Source: Candidatus Aquidulcis sp.
Lineage (GTDB): Bacteria > Chloroflexota > Anaerolineae > UBA4142
Direction of reading: 5' to 3'
Assembly (NCBI GenBank): GCA_020723345.1
Contig: DYJA01000053.1
Span: forward strand, 1-45,664
Length of the DNA stretch: 45,664 nucleotides
Translations under genes and position numbers: made by a program
The notes under the pieces: model-generated
What the model was told of the DNA's origin: nothing
The model's input: only the letters and a program-made list of their open reading frames with translations
The model's database searches: none
Part shown: one piece after another, positions 1-7,600 of the stretch
Layout of the letters: each line of letters opens with the position of its first letter
Position numbering within the stretch: the stretch's first letter is position 1

Positions 1-9
1 CCCTTGCAT

Positions 10-615
10 TCAGCGGTTAGAAACTACCGAAGGATTTACGCCGAGCTGTACTAGGATGAACTCGCGCTCGCGCACTTGCAAGACCTGACCGCGCACGAGC
101 CGCGCCTTGCCCTCCCACCCCGTCACCGCGAGCGCGGCGAAGAGCAAGAGCAAGCCGCTCATCTGCTCGCCGAGCCACGAATCGCGAAAGGCGACGGTGA
201 CGATGATGAGCCAGAGCAATTGCGGAAAGGCGTACATCACATCCGCGAATCGCATCAGCAGATTGTCAGTCATGCCGCCGCGCAAACCTGCCGTCATGCC
301 GATCAGTCCGCCGATTGCGAGCGTGAGCGTGATCGGCACGAGTCCGATCGTCATCGAAACGCGCGCGCCGTAAAGCACGCGGCTCAGCACATCGCGTCCG
401 AGTTCGTCGGTGCCGAGAATGAAGCGCCAATCGCCGGTCTCCCACGCATTTTTTTGCAGCGTGTTTGAATAATGTTGCTTGAGCGGATCGTACGGCGCGA
501 GCAGCGGCGCGAAAATCGCAAGCAGATAAAAGCACACGATCACGATCAAGCCGATCATCGCGGCGCGATTGCGCGCGAGCCGCCGCCACGCATCGCGCCA
601 CAAACTAGAACCCAC
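10..615 (-). CDS. Truncated OppC/DppC-type ABC transporter permease
   Basis: Inner-membrane permease of an oligopeptide/dipeptide ABC importer. The N-terminal OppC signature is clear: a basic helix start (LWRDAWRRLARNRAAMIGL), a first membrane span, then FILGTDELGRDVLSR and further membrane spans. The family is normally about 280-300 residues, but this frame stops after about 200. It ends just where the cytoplasmic EAA loop should begin (after REREFIL), so the ATPase contact and last membrane helices are missing. The final dozen residues do not look like OppC. The start is uncertain: GTG at 615 follows a weak purine stretch, TTG at 603 lies just after the preceding stop, and ATG at 663 would overlap the lipoprotein gene by 59 bp. 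It may be broken by an insertion or misjoin just left of the window. Confidence 0.75.
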   Translation of the reverse strand: MGSSLWRDAWRRLARNRAAMIGLIVIVCFYLLAIFAPLLAPYDPLKQHYSNTLQKNAWETGDWRFILGTDELGRDVLSRVLYGARVSMTIGLVPITLTLAIGGLIGMTAGLRGGMTDNLLMRFADVMYAFPQLLWLIIVTVAFRDSWLGEQMSGLLLLFAALAVTGWEGKARLVRGQVLQVREREFILVQLGVNPSVVSNR

Positions 616-1183
616 TTTTTTCTTTCGTCCATTTTTCGGAGAGGAATGGCACGCGTCCTCCAACCGTGCAAGGATCGTTGACCGGCGTTAACGTCATCGT
701 CGCGCCGTCAAGCTCCCATTTGTACACCCCCGGCTCCTGGCTCGGCGGACACGTCATCGATCGGTCGTCATAGTCAATGAAGGAAATCTGATTCCCGGTC
801 ACGCGGTACACACCGTTGTCTCCTTTCGCTCCGCCTCGCGTGGTAGACCAGGTACCATCCGCGAGGAGAGTCAGCGTGCGTTTCGGAATTTCGAATCCCT
901 CTTTCATCGAATACGCGTACGTGCCCACCAGGTTCGGCGCGGTAGTGTTAGGCACGGGCGTGTACGCCGATTGCGGCAAAGCCCCCGGCGTCATCCACGG
1001 ATTGGCGGGCGGTAAAGTGATCGCGGCTGAAATTGTCGGAGTGGATGGGATCGCAGTAGGGGATGGCGGCAGCGCGGTCGCAGTCGGCGCTGCAGTTGGT
1101 GTGGGCGCGGGCGCGCATCCCGCGCCGAGAATTCCGATCACGAGCAAGATCAAGACGATGGGCGCGCGCAAATAATTGAACAT
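605..1183 (-). CDS. Small secreted lipoprotein, unknown function
   Basis: 192 residues. The N-terminus (MFNYLRAPIVLILL...LGAGC) is a lipoprotein signal peptide almost identical in style to that of the binding protein at 2756-4456. A Thr/Pro/Ala-rich linker follows (about residues 24-70). The C-terminal ~110-residue domain begins LVGTYAYSMKEGFEIPKRTLTLLADGTW and looks like a lipocalin/META-type small beta-barrel (inference). A strong AAGGAGG precedes the ATG. It sits between the oppB and oppC genes, and its promoter shares the paired heptamers seen upstream of the binding protein. It may be an accessory surface protein of the importer, but no function is recognised. Confidence 0.75.
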   Translation of the reverse strand: MFNYLRAPIVLILLVIGILGAGCAPAPTPTAAPTATALPPSPTAIPSTPTISAAITLPPANPWMTPGALPQSAYTPVPNTTAPNLVGTYAYSMKEGFEIPKRTLTLLADGTWSTTRGGAKGDNGVYRVTGNQISFIDYDDRSMTCPPSQEPGVYKWELDGATMTLTPVNDPCTVGGRVPFLSEKWTKEKSGF

Positions 1184-1213
1184 GAGTTGCCTCCTTAGGC
1201 ATTTGAGTTTCCC

Positions 1214-1246
1214 AGACCTTCGAGGTCTCGGAGACCTCGAAGGTCT
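1214..1246. repeat. Perfect hairpin AGACCT...AGGTCT in mRNA leader
   Basis: Two 16-bp perfectly complementary arms (AGACCTTCGAGGTCTC, 1214-1229, and its complement, 1231-1246) around one base. It lies in the leader between the predicted promoter at 1260-1292 and the lipoprotein ATG at 1183. Relatives occur at 2317-2350 and 4493-4525 with the same ends but different inner sequence. Confidence 0.85.
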
Positions 1247-1259
1247 TTGGGTCGCCTCA

Positions 1260-1292
1260 AATTTACACCGCCATCGTCAAAACAACGACAAA
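1260..1292 (-). promoter_or_regulatory. Promoter with SARP-type paired heptamers (lipoprotein gene)
   Basis: On the minus strand, TTTGTCG (1286-1292) and TTTGACG (1275-1281) are direct repeats spaced 11 bp start to start. A 9-bp gap follows, then a -10-like TAAATT (1260-1265). The same layout occurs at 4538-4570. Known SARP/BTAD regulators bind heptamer direct repeats at 11-bp spacing about 8 bp above the -10 box. The adjacent BTAD regulator gene (4691-7798) is the obvious candidate binder (inference). Confidence 0.6.
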
Positions 1293-1296
1293 TCTC

Positions 1297-1348
1297 GTAG
1301 GACAAATTTGCAATGGATTCGCTTCGCTCACCACAAGATTTGTCCTAC
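1297..1348. repeat. GTAGGACAAAT inverted repeat
   Basis: 11-bp arms GTAGGACAAAT (1297-1307) and ATTTGTCCTAC (1338-1348) flank a 30-bp loop. The right arm contains the oppB stop codon (1345-1347). It shares its ends with the palindromes at 7858-7935 and, with changes, 20905-20933. Confidence 0.75.
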
Positions 1349-2304
1349 ACCCTGATCCGCGGATCGAGCCGCATGTAAATCACATCCACACCGAGATTCG
1401 CGATGCTGATGAGCAAACCGTACAACAACGTCACGCCCATGATCATCGAGTAATCGCGCGCGCCAACCGATTGCACGAAAAAGCGTCCCATCCCCGGAAA
1501 CGAAAACATCGTCTCGACGAAAAAAGAACCGGTGACTAGACCTGCGAACGCCGGCCCCAGGATCGTCGCGATCGGAATGAGCGAGTTTCGCAGCGCGTGT
1601 CGGACGATGACGGTTTGCTCGCGCAATCCTTTCGCGCGCGCGGTACGCAAATAGTCCTGTCCCAGCGTTTCGAGCATCATCGAACGCGTGAGCCGCGCGA
1701 AAAACGCCATCAAGCCAAAACTCAAAACGAGCGCGGGCAAAATCCACGCGCGCGGCTCGTTCCAATTTGTGATAATCGGCATCCAGCGCAGCCAACAGCC
1801 AAACGCGACGAGCGCGAACACTGCCATCACGAACGATGGCAGCGCGGTGCCGAGCGTCGCGAGCAACAGCGCGGCGTAATCAATCCAGGTGTTTTGTTTC
1901 AGCGCGGCAATCAGGCCCAGCGGAATGCCGACGGTCAACGCGATCATCAGCACGATCAAACCCAGGAGCGCGGAACGGAGAAAACGACTTTCCCAGATCG
2001 GTTTGTTGCGTGGCGGCGCGAAAAGCAAATCGGTGACGCTCTGGTCGAGGTACTGATACGAGGGACCGAGATCGCCGCGCAGCGCGTCCAGCATGTAGCG
2101 CGCGTACTGCTCCCACAAGGGACGGTCGAGCAGGAACTTGCGATTCAGGTTCGCGACGACAGCCGGTTGCAAATTTCTGCGTTCCGCATCGTCGCCGTCC
2201 CAGGGACCGCCGGGCGTCAGGTGCATCATCGTAAATGTGACGAGCGAGATGGTGATAAGCACCGGGATCATCCAGAGCAGTCTGCGTAGGAGAAATGGAT
2301 TCAT
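1345..2304 (-). CDS. OppB/DppB-type ABC transporter permease
   Basis: Full-length (319 aa) inner-membrane permease of a peptide-type ABC importer. It shows the typical N-terminal helix (RRLLWMIPVLITISLVTF), then the periplasmic family motif DRPLWEQYARYM...RGDLGPSY. Several membrane spans follow, then a cytoplasmic EAA loop (YLRTARAKGLREQTVIVRHA) for ATPase docking, and FFVETMFSFPGMGRFF near the C-terminus. The ATG overlaps the stop of the SnoaL-like gene (ATGA at 2301-2304), so translation is probably coupled. Its partner OppC at the left edge is truncated. No ATPase genes (OppD/F) are in the window. Confidence 0.93.
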   Translation of the reverse strand: MNPFLLRRLLWMIPVLITISLVTFTMMHLTPGGPWDGDDAERRNLQPAVVANLNRKFLLDRPLWEQYARYMLDALRGDLGPSYQYLDQSVTDLLFAPPRNKPIWESRFLRSALLGLIVLMIALTVGIPLGLIAALKQNTWIDYAALLLATLGTALPSFVMAVFALVAFGCWLRWMPIITNWNEPRAWILPALVLSFGLMAFFARLTRSMMLETLGQDYLRTARAKGLREQTVIVRHALRNSLIPIATILGPAFAGLVTGSFFVETMFSFPGMGRFFVQSVGARDYSMIMGVTLLYGLLISIANLGVDVIYMRLDPRIRV

Positions 2305-2714
2305 GGTTGTTGGACTAGACCTGTGAGGTTTTTGGAAACCTCACAGGTCTGGTGCCACTGGACGAGTTTCCAGCCACCGTCTTCGCGGTGCAAGATCGCG
2401 GAAAAGCGAAATGGAATTTCCAAATCGTCAGAGAATCTGAATTTCGCTCGATCGGCGATCCAGCCGACGGTGCCTTCGATGTACGCTTGCGGATCGCCGG
2501 GGACGATTGGAAATCCGCCGACCATTTCCTTCATCAGCTTTTTGAAAAGCGCGACGACGTTTTCGTAACCCGAACACCATTCGTCCGGATCCGTGCCGAT
2601 GAGGAGCAAGCCATCTTGGTGCGACATCAATCGCTCGATGAAAAGTCCATCGCCGCACGATACGGCTTCGTAAAGACGCAGAACCAGGTTCTTGAGTTCG
2701 GGTGATTGTTCCAT
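2301..2714 (-). CDS. SnoaL-like (NTF2-fold) protein
   Basis: 137 residues resembling the SnoaL/NTF2-like alpha-beta cone fold: an N-terminal helix (LKNLVLRLYEAVSCGD), then LMSHQDGLLLIGTDPDEW, a helix with LFKKLMKEM, and a closing strand HREDGGWKLVQWHQT. Similar small proteins carry out or bind diverse small-molecule chemistry; the substrate is unknown. The last ~14 residues (from CEVSKNLTGL) are encoded by the palindrome at 2317-2350, so the repeat appears to have extended the reading frame to the stop. It lies in the binding protein/permease transcript, 42 bp after the binding protein gene, with a palindromic promoter-like site at 2730-2751 in the gap. Confidence 0.8.
   Translation of the reverse strand: MEQSPELKNLVLRLYEAVSCGDGLFIERLMSHQDGLLLIGTDPDEWCSGYENVVALFKKLMKEMVGGFPIVPGDPQAYIEGTVGWIADRAKFRFSDDLEIPFRFSAILHREDGGWKLVQWHQTCEVSKNLTGLVQQP
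2317..2350. repeat. Hairpin AGACCTGTGAGGTTT, overlaps a coding 3' end
   Basis: 15-bp perfect arms (2317-2331 and 2336-2350) around four bases. It encodes the C-terminal residues of the SnoaL-like protein and lies just upstream of the oppB start. Same family as 1214-1246 and 4493-4525. Confidence 0.85.
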
Positions 2715-2729
2715 GGTGAATCCAATAGG

Positions 2730-2751
2730 TTTATAGTGCGCGCACTATAAA
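2730..2751. promoter_or_regulatory. Perfect 22-bp palindrome, promoter/operator candidate
   Basis: TTTATAGTGCG followed by its exact complement. Both halves contain -10-like words (TATAGT, TATAAA) reading in each direction. It fills the 41-bp gap between the binding protein stop (2756) and the SnoaL-like ATG (2714). It could be an operator, a promoter for the distal genes, or both; no T-tract suggests a terminator. Confidence 0.5.
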
Positions 2752-2755
2752 CAAT

Positions 2756-4456
2756 TCAATGCGTCTCAATTCGCGTCTGCATGATGCTCGCGCGGCAGAG
2801 GAAATAGTTGTCGTACGCGGAGGGCTGGCAGCCCCTGACCCAGGGTTTGAGCACTGCCGCGCCGACGAAATGTTCGAGAAAGACAACCGGCGCTTCGTCC
2901 ATCAGTAGTTGCGCGGCTTGCTTGTACAGCGCATCGCGTTTCGCGGCGTCTTGTTCCGCGTCCGCCTGCTCGGTCAGTCGATCGAATTCGAGATTGTCCC
3001 AGTGATTGGAGTGCCAGTTAACCGTCTTGGAATGAAAGACGAGCGAGTACCAGTTCTGCGGATCGGGATAATCTTGGTACCACGGAATGAGCGACAATTG
3101 AGGATATGTATCCATCGCGCGGCGCAACGCGCCGAGAACTCTGGAATCGACCGGATCGAGTTTGATCTCGACGCCGAGGTTTTCTTTGATCTGCGCCTGC
3201 ACGAACTCGGCGACCGGTTTTTGACCCGCATAGAAAGTGAATTTGATCTCGGGCAAGCCCTTGCCATCAGCGTAGCCGGCTTCGGCAAGCAATTTCTTCG
3301 CGGCGGAAGGATCGAACTTGAGCGTCTTGAGATCGAGATAATGTCCCGGCACGCCCGGAGGCACGAATTGCTCTGCCGGAGCGCCCAAACCTTTTTCGAT
3401 GCCGTCAACGAGTGCTTTGCGATCGATCGCCATGCTGAACGCTTGACGCACCTTGACGTTGTCGAAGGGCTTGCGCGCCAGACCGAAAATCAAATAGCGC
3501 GTCCCAGGTTGAACGACCTGGAAATACTGCTGCTTTAACTCCGGGCTGCTTTGGATGGTCATCACTTGATTCGCGCCGCCGACCCACATCCCGTCGAGTT
3601 CGTTATTCTGGTAGCCCAGGATCGCGGAACGCTCGACGATGACGTACTCGATGCGGCGCAGCGTCGGCGCGCCCAGCCGGTAATTGGGATTGGCTTCAAA
3701 GACCATTTTGACATCGTGCTGCCATTCTTTGAGCACGAACGGACCGTTGCCGATAAACGTCGCGGGTTCCGTCCACTTGTCGCCGCCCTTGTCGATCATA
3801 TCTTCGCGCGTGGGGAGTCCGGTCCAAATCGCGAGGAGCGCGGGAAAGTACGCGGCAGGTTTCTCGAGCGTGAATTGGATGGTCAAGTCATCTAGCGCTT
3901 TCACGCCGACGGCATCGCGCAGTTTCTGCATTTCGTCTTTGCTCAGTTTCGACGGATCCGCCGAATTGTACGCCGCGCCGCCTTTGACGATCTGGCTGCT
4001 GAACGCGTACGCATAGCCGACCGCCGGATCGAGCGAGCGCTTCCAGCCAAATTCGTAATCGCGCGCGGTCAGAGGTTGTCCGTCGCTGTACTTCAAGCCC
4101 GCGCGCAGTTTGACGGTGTAGACCAGTCCATCGGCAGAGACACCGGGGAGCGCAACTGCCGCTGCGGGAACGAGTTTGCCGTCGGCATCGTACGTCAGCA
4201 GGTTTTCAAAAACCAATGTGACGATTCCGAGATTGAGGGGGCTTGCGCTTTTTTGAGGGTCAATCGTGTTCGGCTCACCGCCGAGTTGCAATCGCAACAC
4301 CTGGTCGGCGGCGAGCGCGGGCTTGGATGCGCCGATCGGTTGCGCGGCAGTGGTCGCGGTCGGCGTGAGGGGCGTGATGGCGGGACTGCACGCCGCGCTG
4401 AAAACGGCGAGCGCAAACAAAAACAGAACGATGGTCGCGCGCAAATACTGGAACAT
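2756..4456 (-). CDS. Oligopeptide ABC transporter substrate-binding lipoprotein (SBP family 5)
   Basis: 566-residue extracytoplasmic binding protein of the OppA/DppA family. It has a signal peptide with a lipoprotein cysteine (MFQYLRATIVLFLFALAVFSAAC), a Pro/Thr linker, then the family opening LRLQLGGEPNTIDPQKSAS. Further SBP_bac_5 hallmarks are YTVKLRAGLKYSDGQPLTARDYEFGWKR, FIGNGPFVLKEWQHDVKMVFEANPNY and VRQAFSMAIDRKAL. The chosen ATG at 4456 has AAGGAGG upstream and matches the neighbouring lipoprotein N-terminus; the longer open frame to 4558 runs through a hairpin and the promoter. It captures peptides (or related ligands) for the OppB/OppC permease downstream. Expression is probably controlled by the paired heptamers at 4538-4570. 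Confidence 0.93.
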   Translation of the reverse strand: MFQYLRATIVLFLFALAVFSAACSPAITPLTPTATTAAQPIGASKPALAADQVLRLQLGGEPNTIDPQKSASPLNLGIVTLVFENLLTYDADGKLVPAAAVALPGVSADGLVYTVKLRAGLKYSDGQPLTARDYEFGWKRSLDPAVGYAYAFSSQIVKGGAAYNSADPSKLSKDEMQKLRDAVGVKALDDLTIQFTLEKPAAYFPALLAIWTGLPTREDMIDKGGDKWTEPATFIGNGPFVLKEWQHDVKMVFEANPNYRLGAPTLRRIEYVIVERSAILGYQNNELDGMWVGGANQVMTIQSSPELKQQYFQVVQPGTRYLIFGLARKPFDNVKVRQAFSMAIDRKALVDGIEKGLGAPAEQFVPPGVPGHYLDLKTLKFDPSAAKKLLAEAGYADGKGLPEIKFTFYAGQKPVAEFVQAQIKENLGVEIKLDPVDSRVLGALRRAMDTYPQLSLIPWYQDYPDPQNWYSLVFHSKTVNWHSNHWDNLEFDRLTEQADAEQDAAKRDALYKQAAQLLMDEAPVVFLEHFVGAAVLKPWVRGCQPSAYDNYFLCRASIMQTRIETH

Positions 4457-4492
4457 GGTTTTCCTCCTTGGGGCGTCAAGAATTTGGATTCC

Positions 4493-4525
4493 AGACCTGT
4501 CGGGTCTCAGAGACCCGACAGGTCT
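4493..4525. repeat. Perfect hairpin AGACCT...AGGTCT in mRNA leader
   Basis: 16-bp perfect arms (AGACCTGTCGGGTCTC at 4493-4508, complement 4510-4525) around one base. It lies between the predicted promoter and the binding protein ATG, at the same relative place as the hairpin at 1214-1246. The inner bases differ in both arms together, so pairing is preserved. Confidence 0.85.
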
Positions 4526-4537
4526 TACAACGTCGCC

Positions 4538-4570
4538 AGCATACCAAGCCATCGTCAAATTAGCGACAAA
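4538..4570 (-). promoter_or_regulatory. Promoter with SARP-type paired heptamers (binding protein gene)
   Basis: Minus strand: TTTGTCG (4564-4570), TTTGACG (4553-4559), a 9-bp gap, then -10-like TATGCT (4538-4543). Heptamer identity, 11-bp spacing and 9-bp gap exactly match the site at 1260-1292, although the surrounding sequence differs. Transcription would start about 75 bases before the ATG at 4456. Confidence 0.65.
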
Positions 4571-4581
4571 TCATCCACGTC

Positions 4582-4685
4582 TGTCATTGCGAGGACGGTC
4601 TTTGTCCGAAGCAATCCCCAAATCGCAGCTTGGGGATTGCTTCGCGGAGTTTACACTGAGCGAAGCGAACGTGCTCGCAATGACA
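4582..4685. repeat. Nested long inverted repeat (TGTCATTGCGAG type)
   Basis: Outer arms TGTCATTGCGAG (4582-4593) / CTCGCAATGACA (4674-4685) and inner arms GAAGCAATCCCCAA (4608-4621) / TTGGGGATTGCTTC (4630-4643). It lies just beyond the regulator stop at 4691 and may act as a transcript 3' end. A longer relative is at 23751-23905. Confidence 0.8.
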
Positions 4686-4690
4686 CACCG

Positions 4691-7600
4691 TTACACTTGC
4701 CGCGCCTCCGCGACCGCCTGCTCCAACGTCAGCGCGCATCCCGCGTTCCACGCCGCGTCGAACGCCGCGTCGTCGAGCGACGCGTGAACGGCGGCAAGCG
4801 TGCGTTCGTGCTCGAGCCGGTCGGCGGGCGTTGCCATTGCGCCGGTGAGCGCGAGATGCGGATCAATTGCGCCGAGCCAACGCGCGGCAAGTTCGCCCTT
4901 GCCTTCCGCTGCCGCGACGCGCGCAAACCCCCAGACCGCGCCCGCCACTCCCCAGGTCAGTTTCTGCTCTTGATAAAGCGCCAAGCATTCTTGATTGCAC
5001 TCGCGCGCGCGGCGCAGATCGCCTTCCTCCACGGCGACAAACCCCAGCCCTTGCAGCGCGCAGCCAATGTGCAGTTTCGCCGGGAGCGCGCGCGCCAACT
5101 CTAGACTTTGCTCGTAGTACGGTTTCGCTTCGCGATACTTGCCCGCGGCGCGCGCCACCTCACCCAGGTTCACCAAAGCGTGGCGCATGAGCGACTGGTC
5201 TGCTTGCGCTTGCGCGAAGGCAAGCAATTGCCCGAACAGCGCGAGCGCCGTCGCGAAATCGCGCGCGCGAAATGCCGCGAACGCGGACGCGCCCAACGAT
5301 TCGCCCAACGTCTCTTGCTCTCCGATTTCTTGGCGGAGCCGCAGACTCGCGTCAAAAAGCGCGCGTGCCGCTCCATAGTCGCCGCGCGCCCGCTCGATCG
5401 AACCCTGCGCCGCCAGCGCAGACGCGATCCCGCTCCGATCGCCCCGCGCGGTAAAGCGCCGGAGCCCCTCCTCGGCATCGGTTTGCGCGGCGTCCAGACG
5501 ATGCTCCAAGCGCGCCAGCCCGGCGCGGGCGAGCAGCAGTTCAGCGATTCCGACTTGATCGTTCAATGCGAAGACCAGACTTTCGCGCGCTTGCAGATGC
5601 GCCCGCGCCGCGTTCAAATCCCCCAGCGCGATCGCGAAACGATACGCGTACTTGAACAAAGTCACGCGCGTCTGGGGTGCGCCGTCGTCTGGCATGACGC
5701 GCAGCGCGCGCTCGATCCACTCGCGCCCTTCCTTCCAATGATTGCGCGCCAGCCAGAATCCGCAGAGCGCAACCGTCAACCGCAAGCCGAGTTCCACATC
5801 GCTCGCGGGCGCTTCCAACCCGAACGCCCACTCGAGCGCGGCGCGCAGATTATCGCGCTCCACCTCAGCGCGCCGAAGCCAGGTCGTTCGCGCCGCGCCT
5901 TCCAGTTCCCGCGCGGCGCGTTCTGCCAGTTGCAGAAAGAACGCGAGATGCTGCGATTGAACGCGCGCGGTCTCGCCCGCTTGCAGCAGTTTTGCGCGCG
6001 CGTACTGGCGAATCGACTCCAACATCCGATAGCGTGCCTGCTCGTCTTGCTGCTCCGCGATCACGAGTGATTTGTCGACGAGACGCGCGAGAACATCCAG
6101 AGGATTCAGTCTACAGTGTTCAGTGTTCAGTTGGCTCGTCACTGAATACTGAATACTGGATACTGCTTCAACGGCTTCCAACGTGAATCCGCCCGCGAAC
6201 ACGGAAAGCCGTCGAAACAAGACGCGCTCGTCCTCGACGAGCAGATCGAAACTCCAATCAATCGCCGCGCGCAACGTTTGATGGCGCGGCAACGCGGTAG
6301 TGCTGCCGGTCGTCAGCAGCGCGAACCGGTCGTCCAGCCGCGCCGCGATTTGTTCCGCCGATAACACGCGCAACCGCGCGGCGGCGAGTTCGATCGCCAG
6401 CGGCATTCCATCCAACCGCGCGCAAATGTGCGCGACGGCGTTCGCGTGCTCTGCAAGTTTCCAACTCGGCGCGACCGTCGCGGCGCGTTCAGCAAACAGG
6501 CACAGCGCGTCGTACCGCGCGATATCTTGCGGCGGCAACACTTGTTCCGCGTCGGGCAGCGTCAACGACGGCACGCGCCACGCGACTTCGCCGGTGATGC
6601 TCAATGGGGCGCGGCTCGTCGCGAGAATTCGGACGCGCGGGCACGCGGTCACTATGTCATCGACGAGACGCGCGCACGCGGCGAAGAGATGCTCGCAGTT
6701 GTCCAGGACGAGGAGCAATTCTTTTTCGCGCAGATGATCGGTCAACGTTTCTGCGATTGGTTTGGCGGGCGATTCGTCGAGGTGAAACACAGTGGCAACC
6801 GCGTGCGGGACACGCGCGGCGTCGTTCAATGCCGCGAGTTCGACCCACCACACGCCGTTGGCAAAGCGATTCTCCACTGCCAGGTCGGAGGCGACGCGAA
6901 TCGCCAAGCGCGTTTTGCCGCAACCGCCCGCGCCGACGAGCGAAACCAGGCGCGACGCCGCGAGCGATTGCCTGATCGTCTGCGTCTCGTTCGCGCGTCC
7001 GACGAAACTGGTCAACGGATGCGGCAAGTTCGTCAGCAGCGCGACGCGCGATTTTGCGCCGGTCAACTCGGCTTGAATGCGGGCGCGCAGCGCGAGCGTT
7101 TCGCTCGACGGCTCGACGCCCAATTCCTCGCGCAAGCGACACGCGCACTCATCGGACTGCTTGAGCGCGGCGGTGCGGTCGCCGAGCGCGGCGTAACAAA
7201 AGATCAAATGCTGGTGCGCGTGTTCGTTCGCGGGGTCGGTCGTTAGAACCTGGCGCGCGTATTCCATCGCGCGTTCGTACTGACTCGCGGCGCGCAATTG
7301 CTGCGCCAAGTTGAGCAGCGCGTCGAGATAGGCAGCGCGCAGTCGCTCGCGTTCAGGGAGAATCCAATCGTCGTAGAAATCGGCGAGCAGATCGCCGCGA
7401 TAATGGCTTAGGGCAGATTGCAAATGGCTAATCGCCGAGGATGCTTGCGCTATTTGCCATTCGCCATTTGCCATTTGCTGGAATTCGCGCGCGTCTACCC
7501 ACAGAGGAAAATCCGGGTTGAGTTGCATGGTTTCGCGGCTGGCAATGAACGCGTCATCGCCGAGTTCTTTGCGGATCGTCGCGAGCGCGGTGCGGAGCGA

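Noticed and set aside
4457-4558. N-terminal extension of the peptide-binding protein to ATG 4558
   Set aside because: The extra codons run through the leader hairpin and predicted promoter. ATG 4456 has a perfect Shine-Dalgarno and a proper lipoprotein signal peptide.
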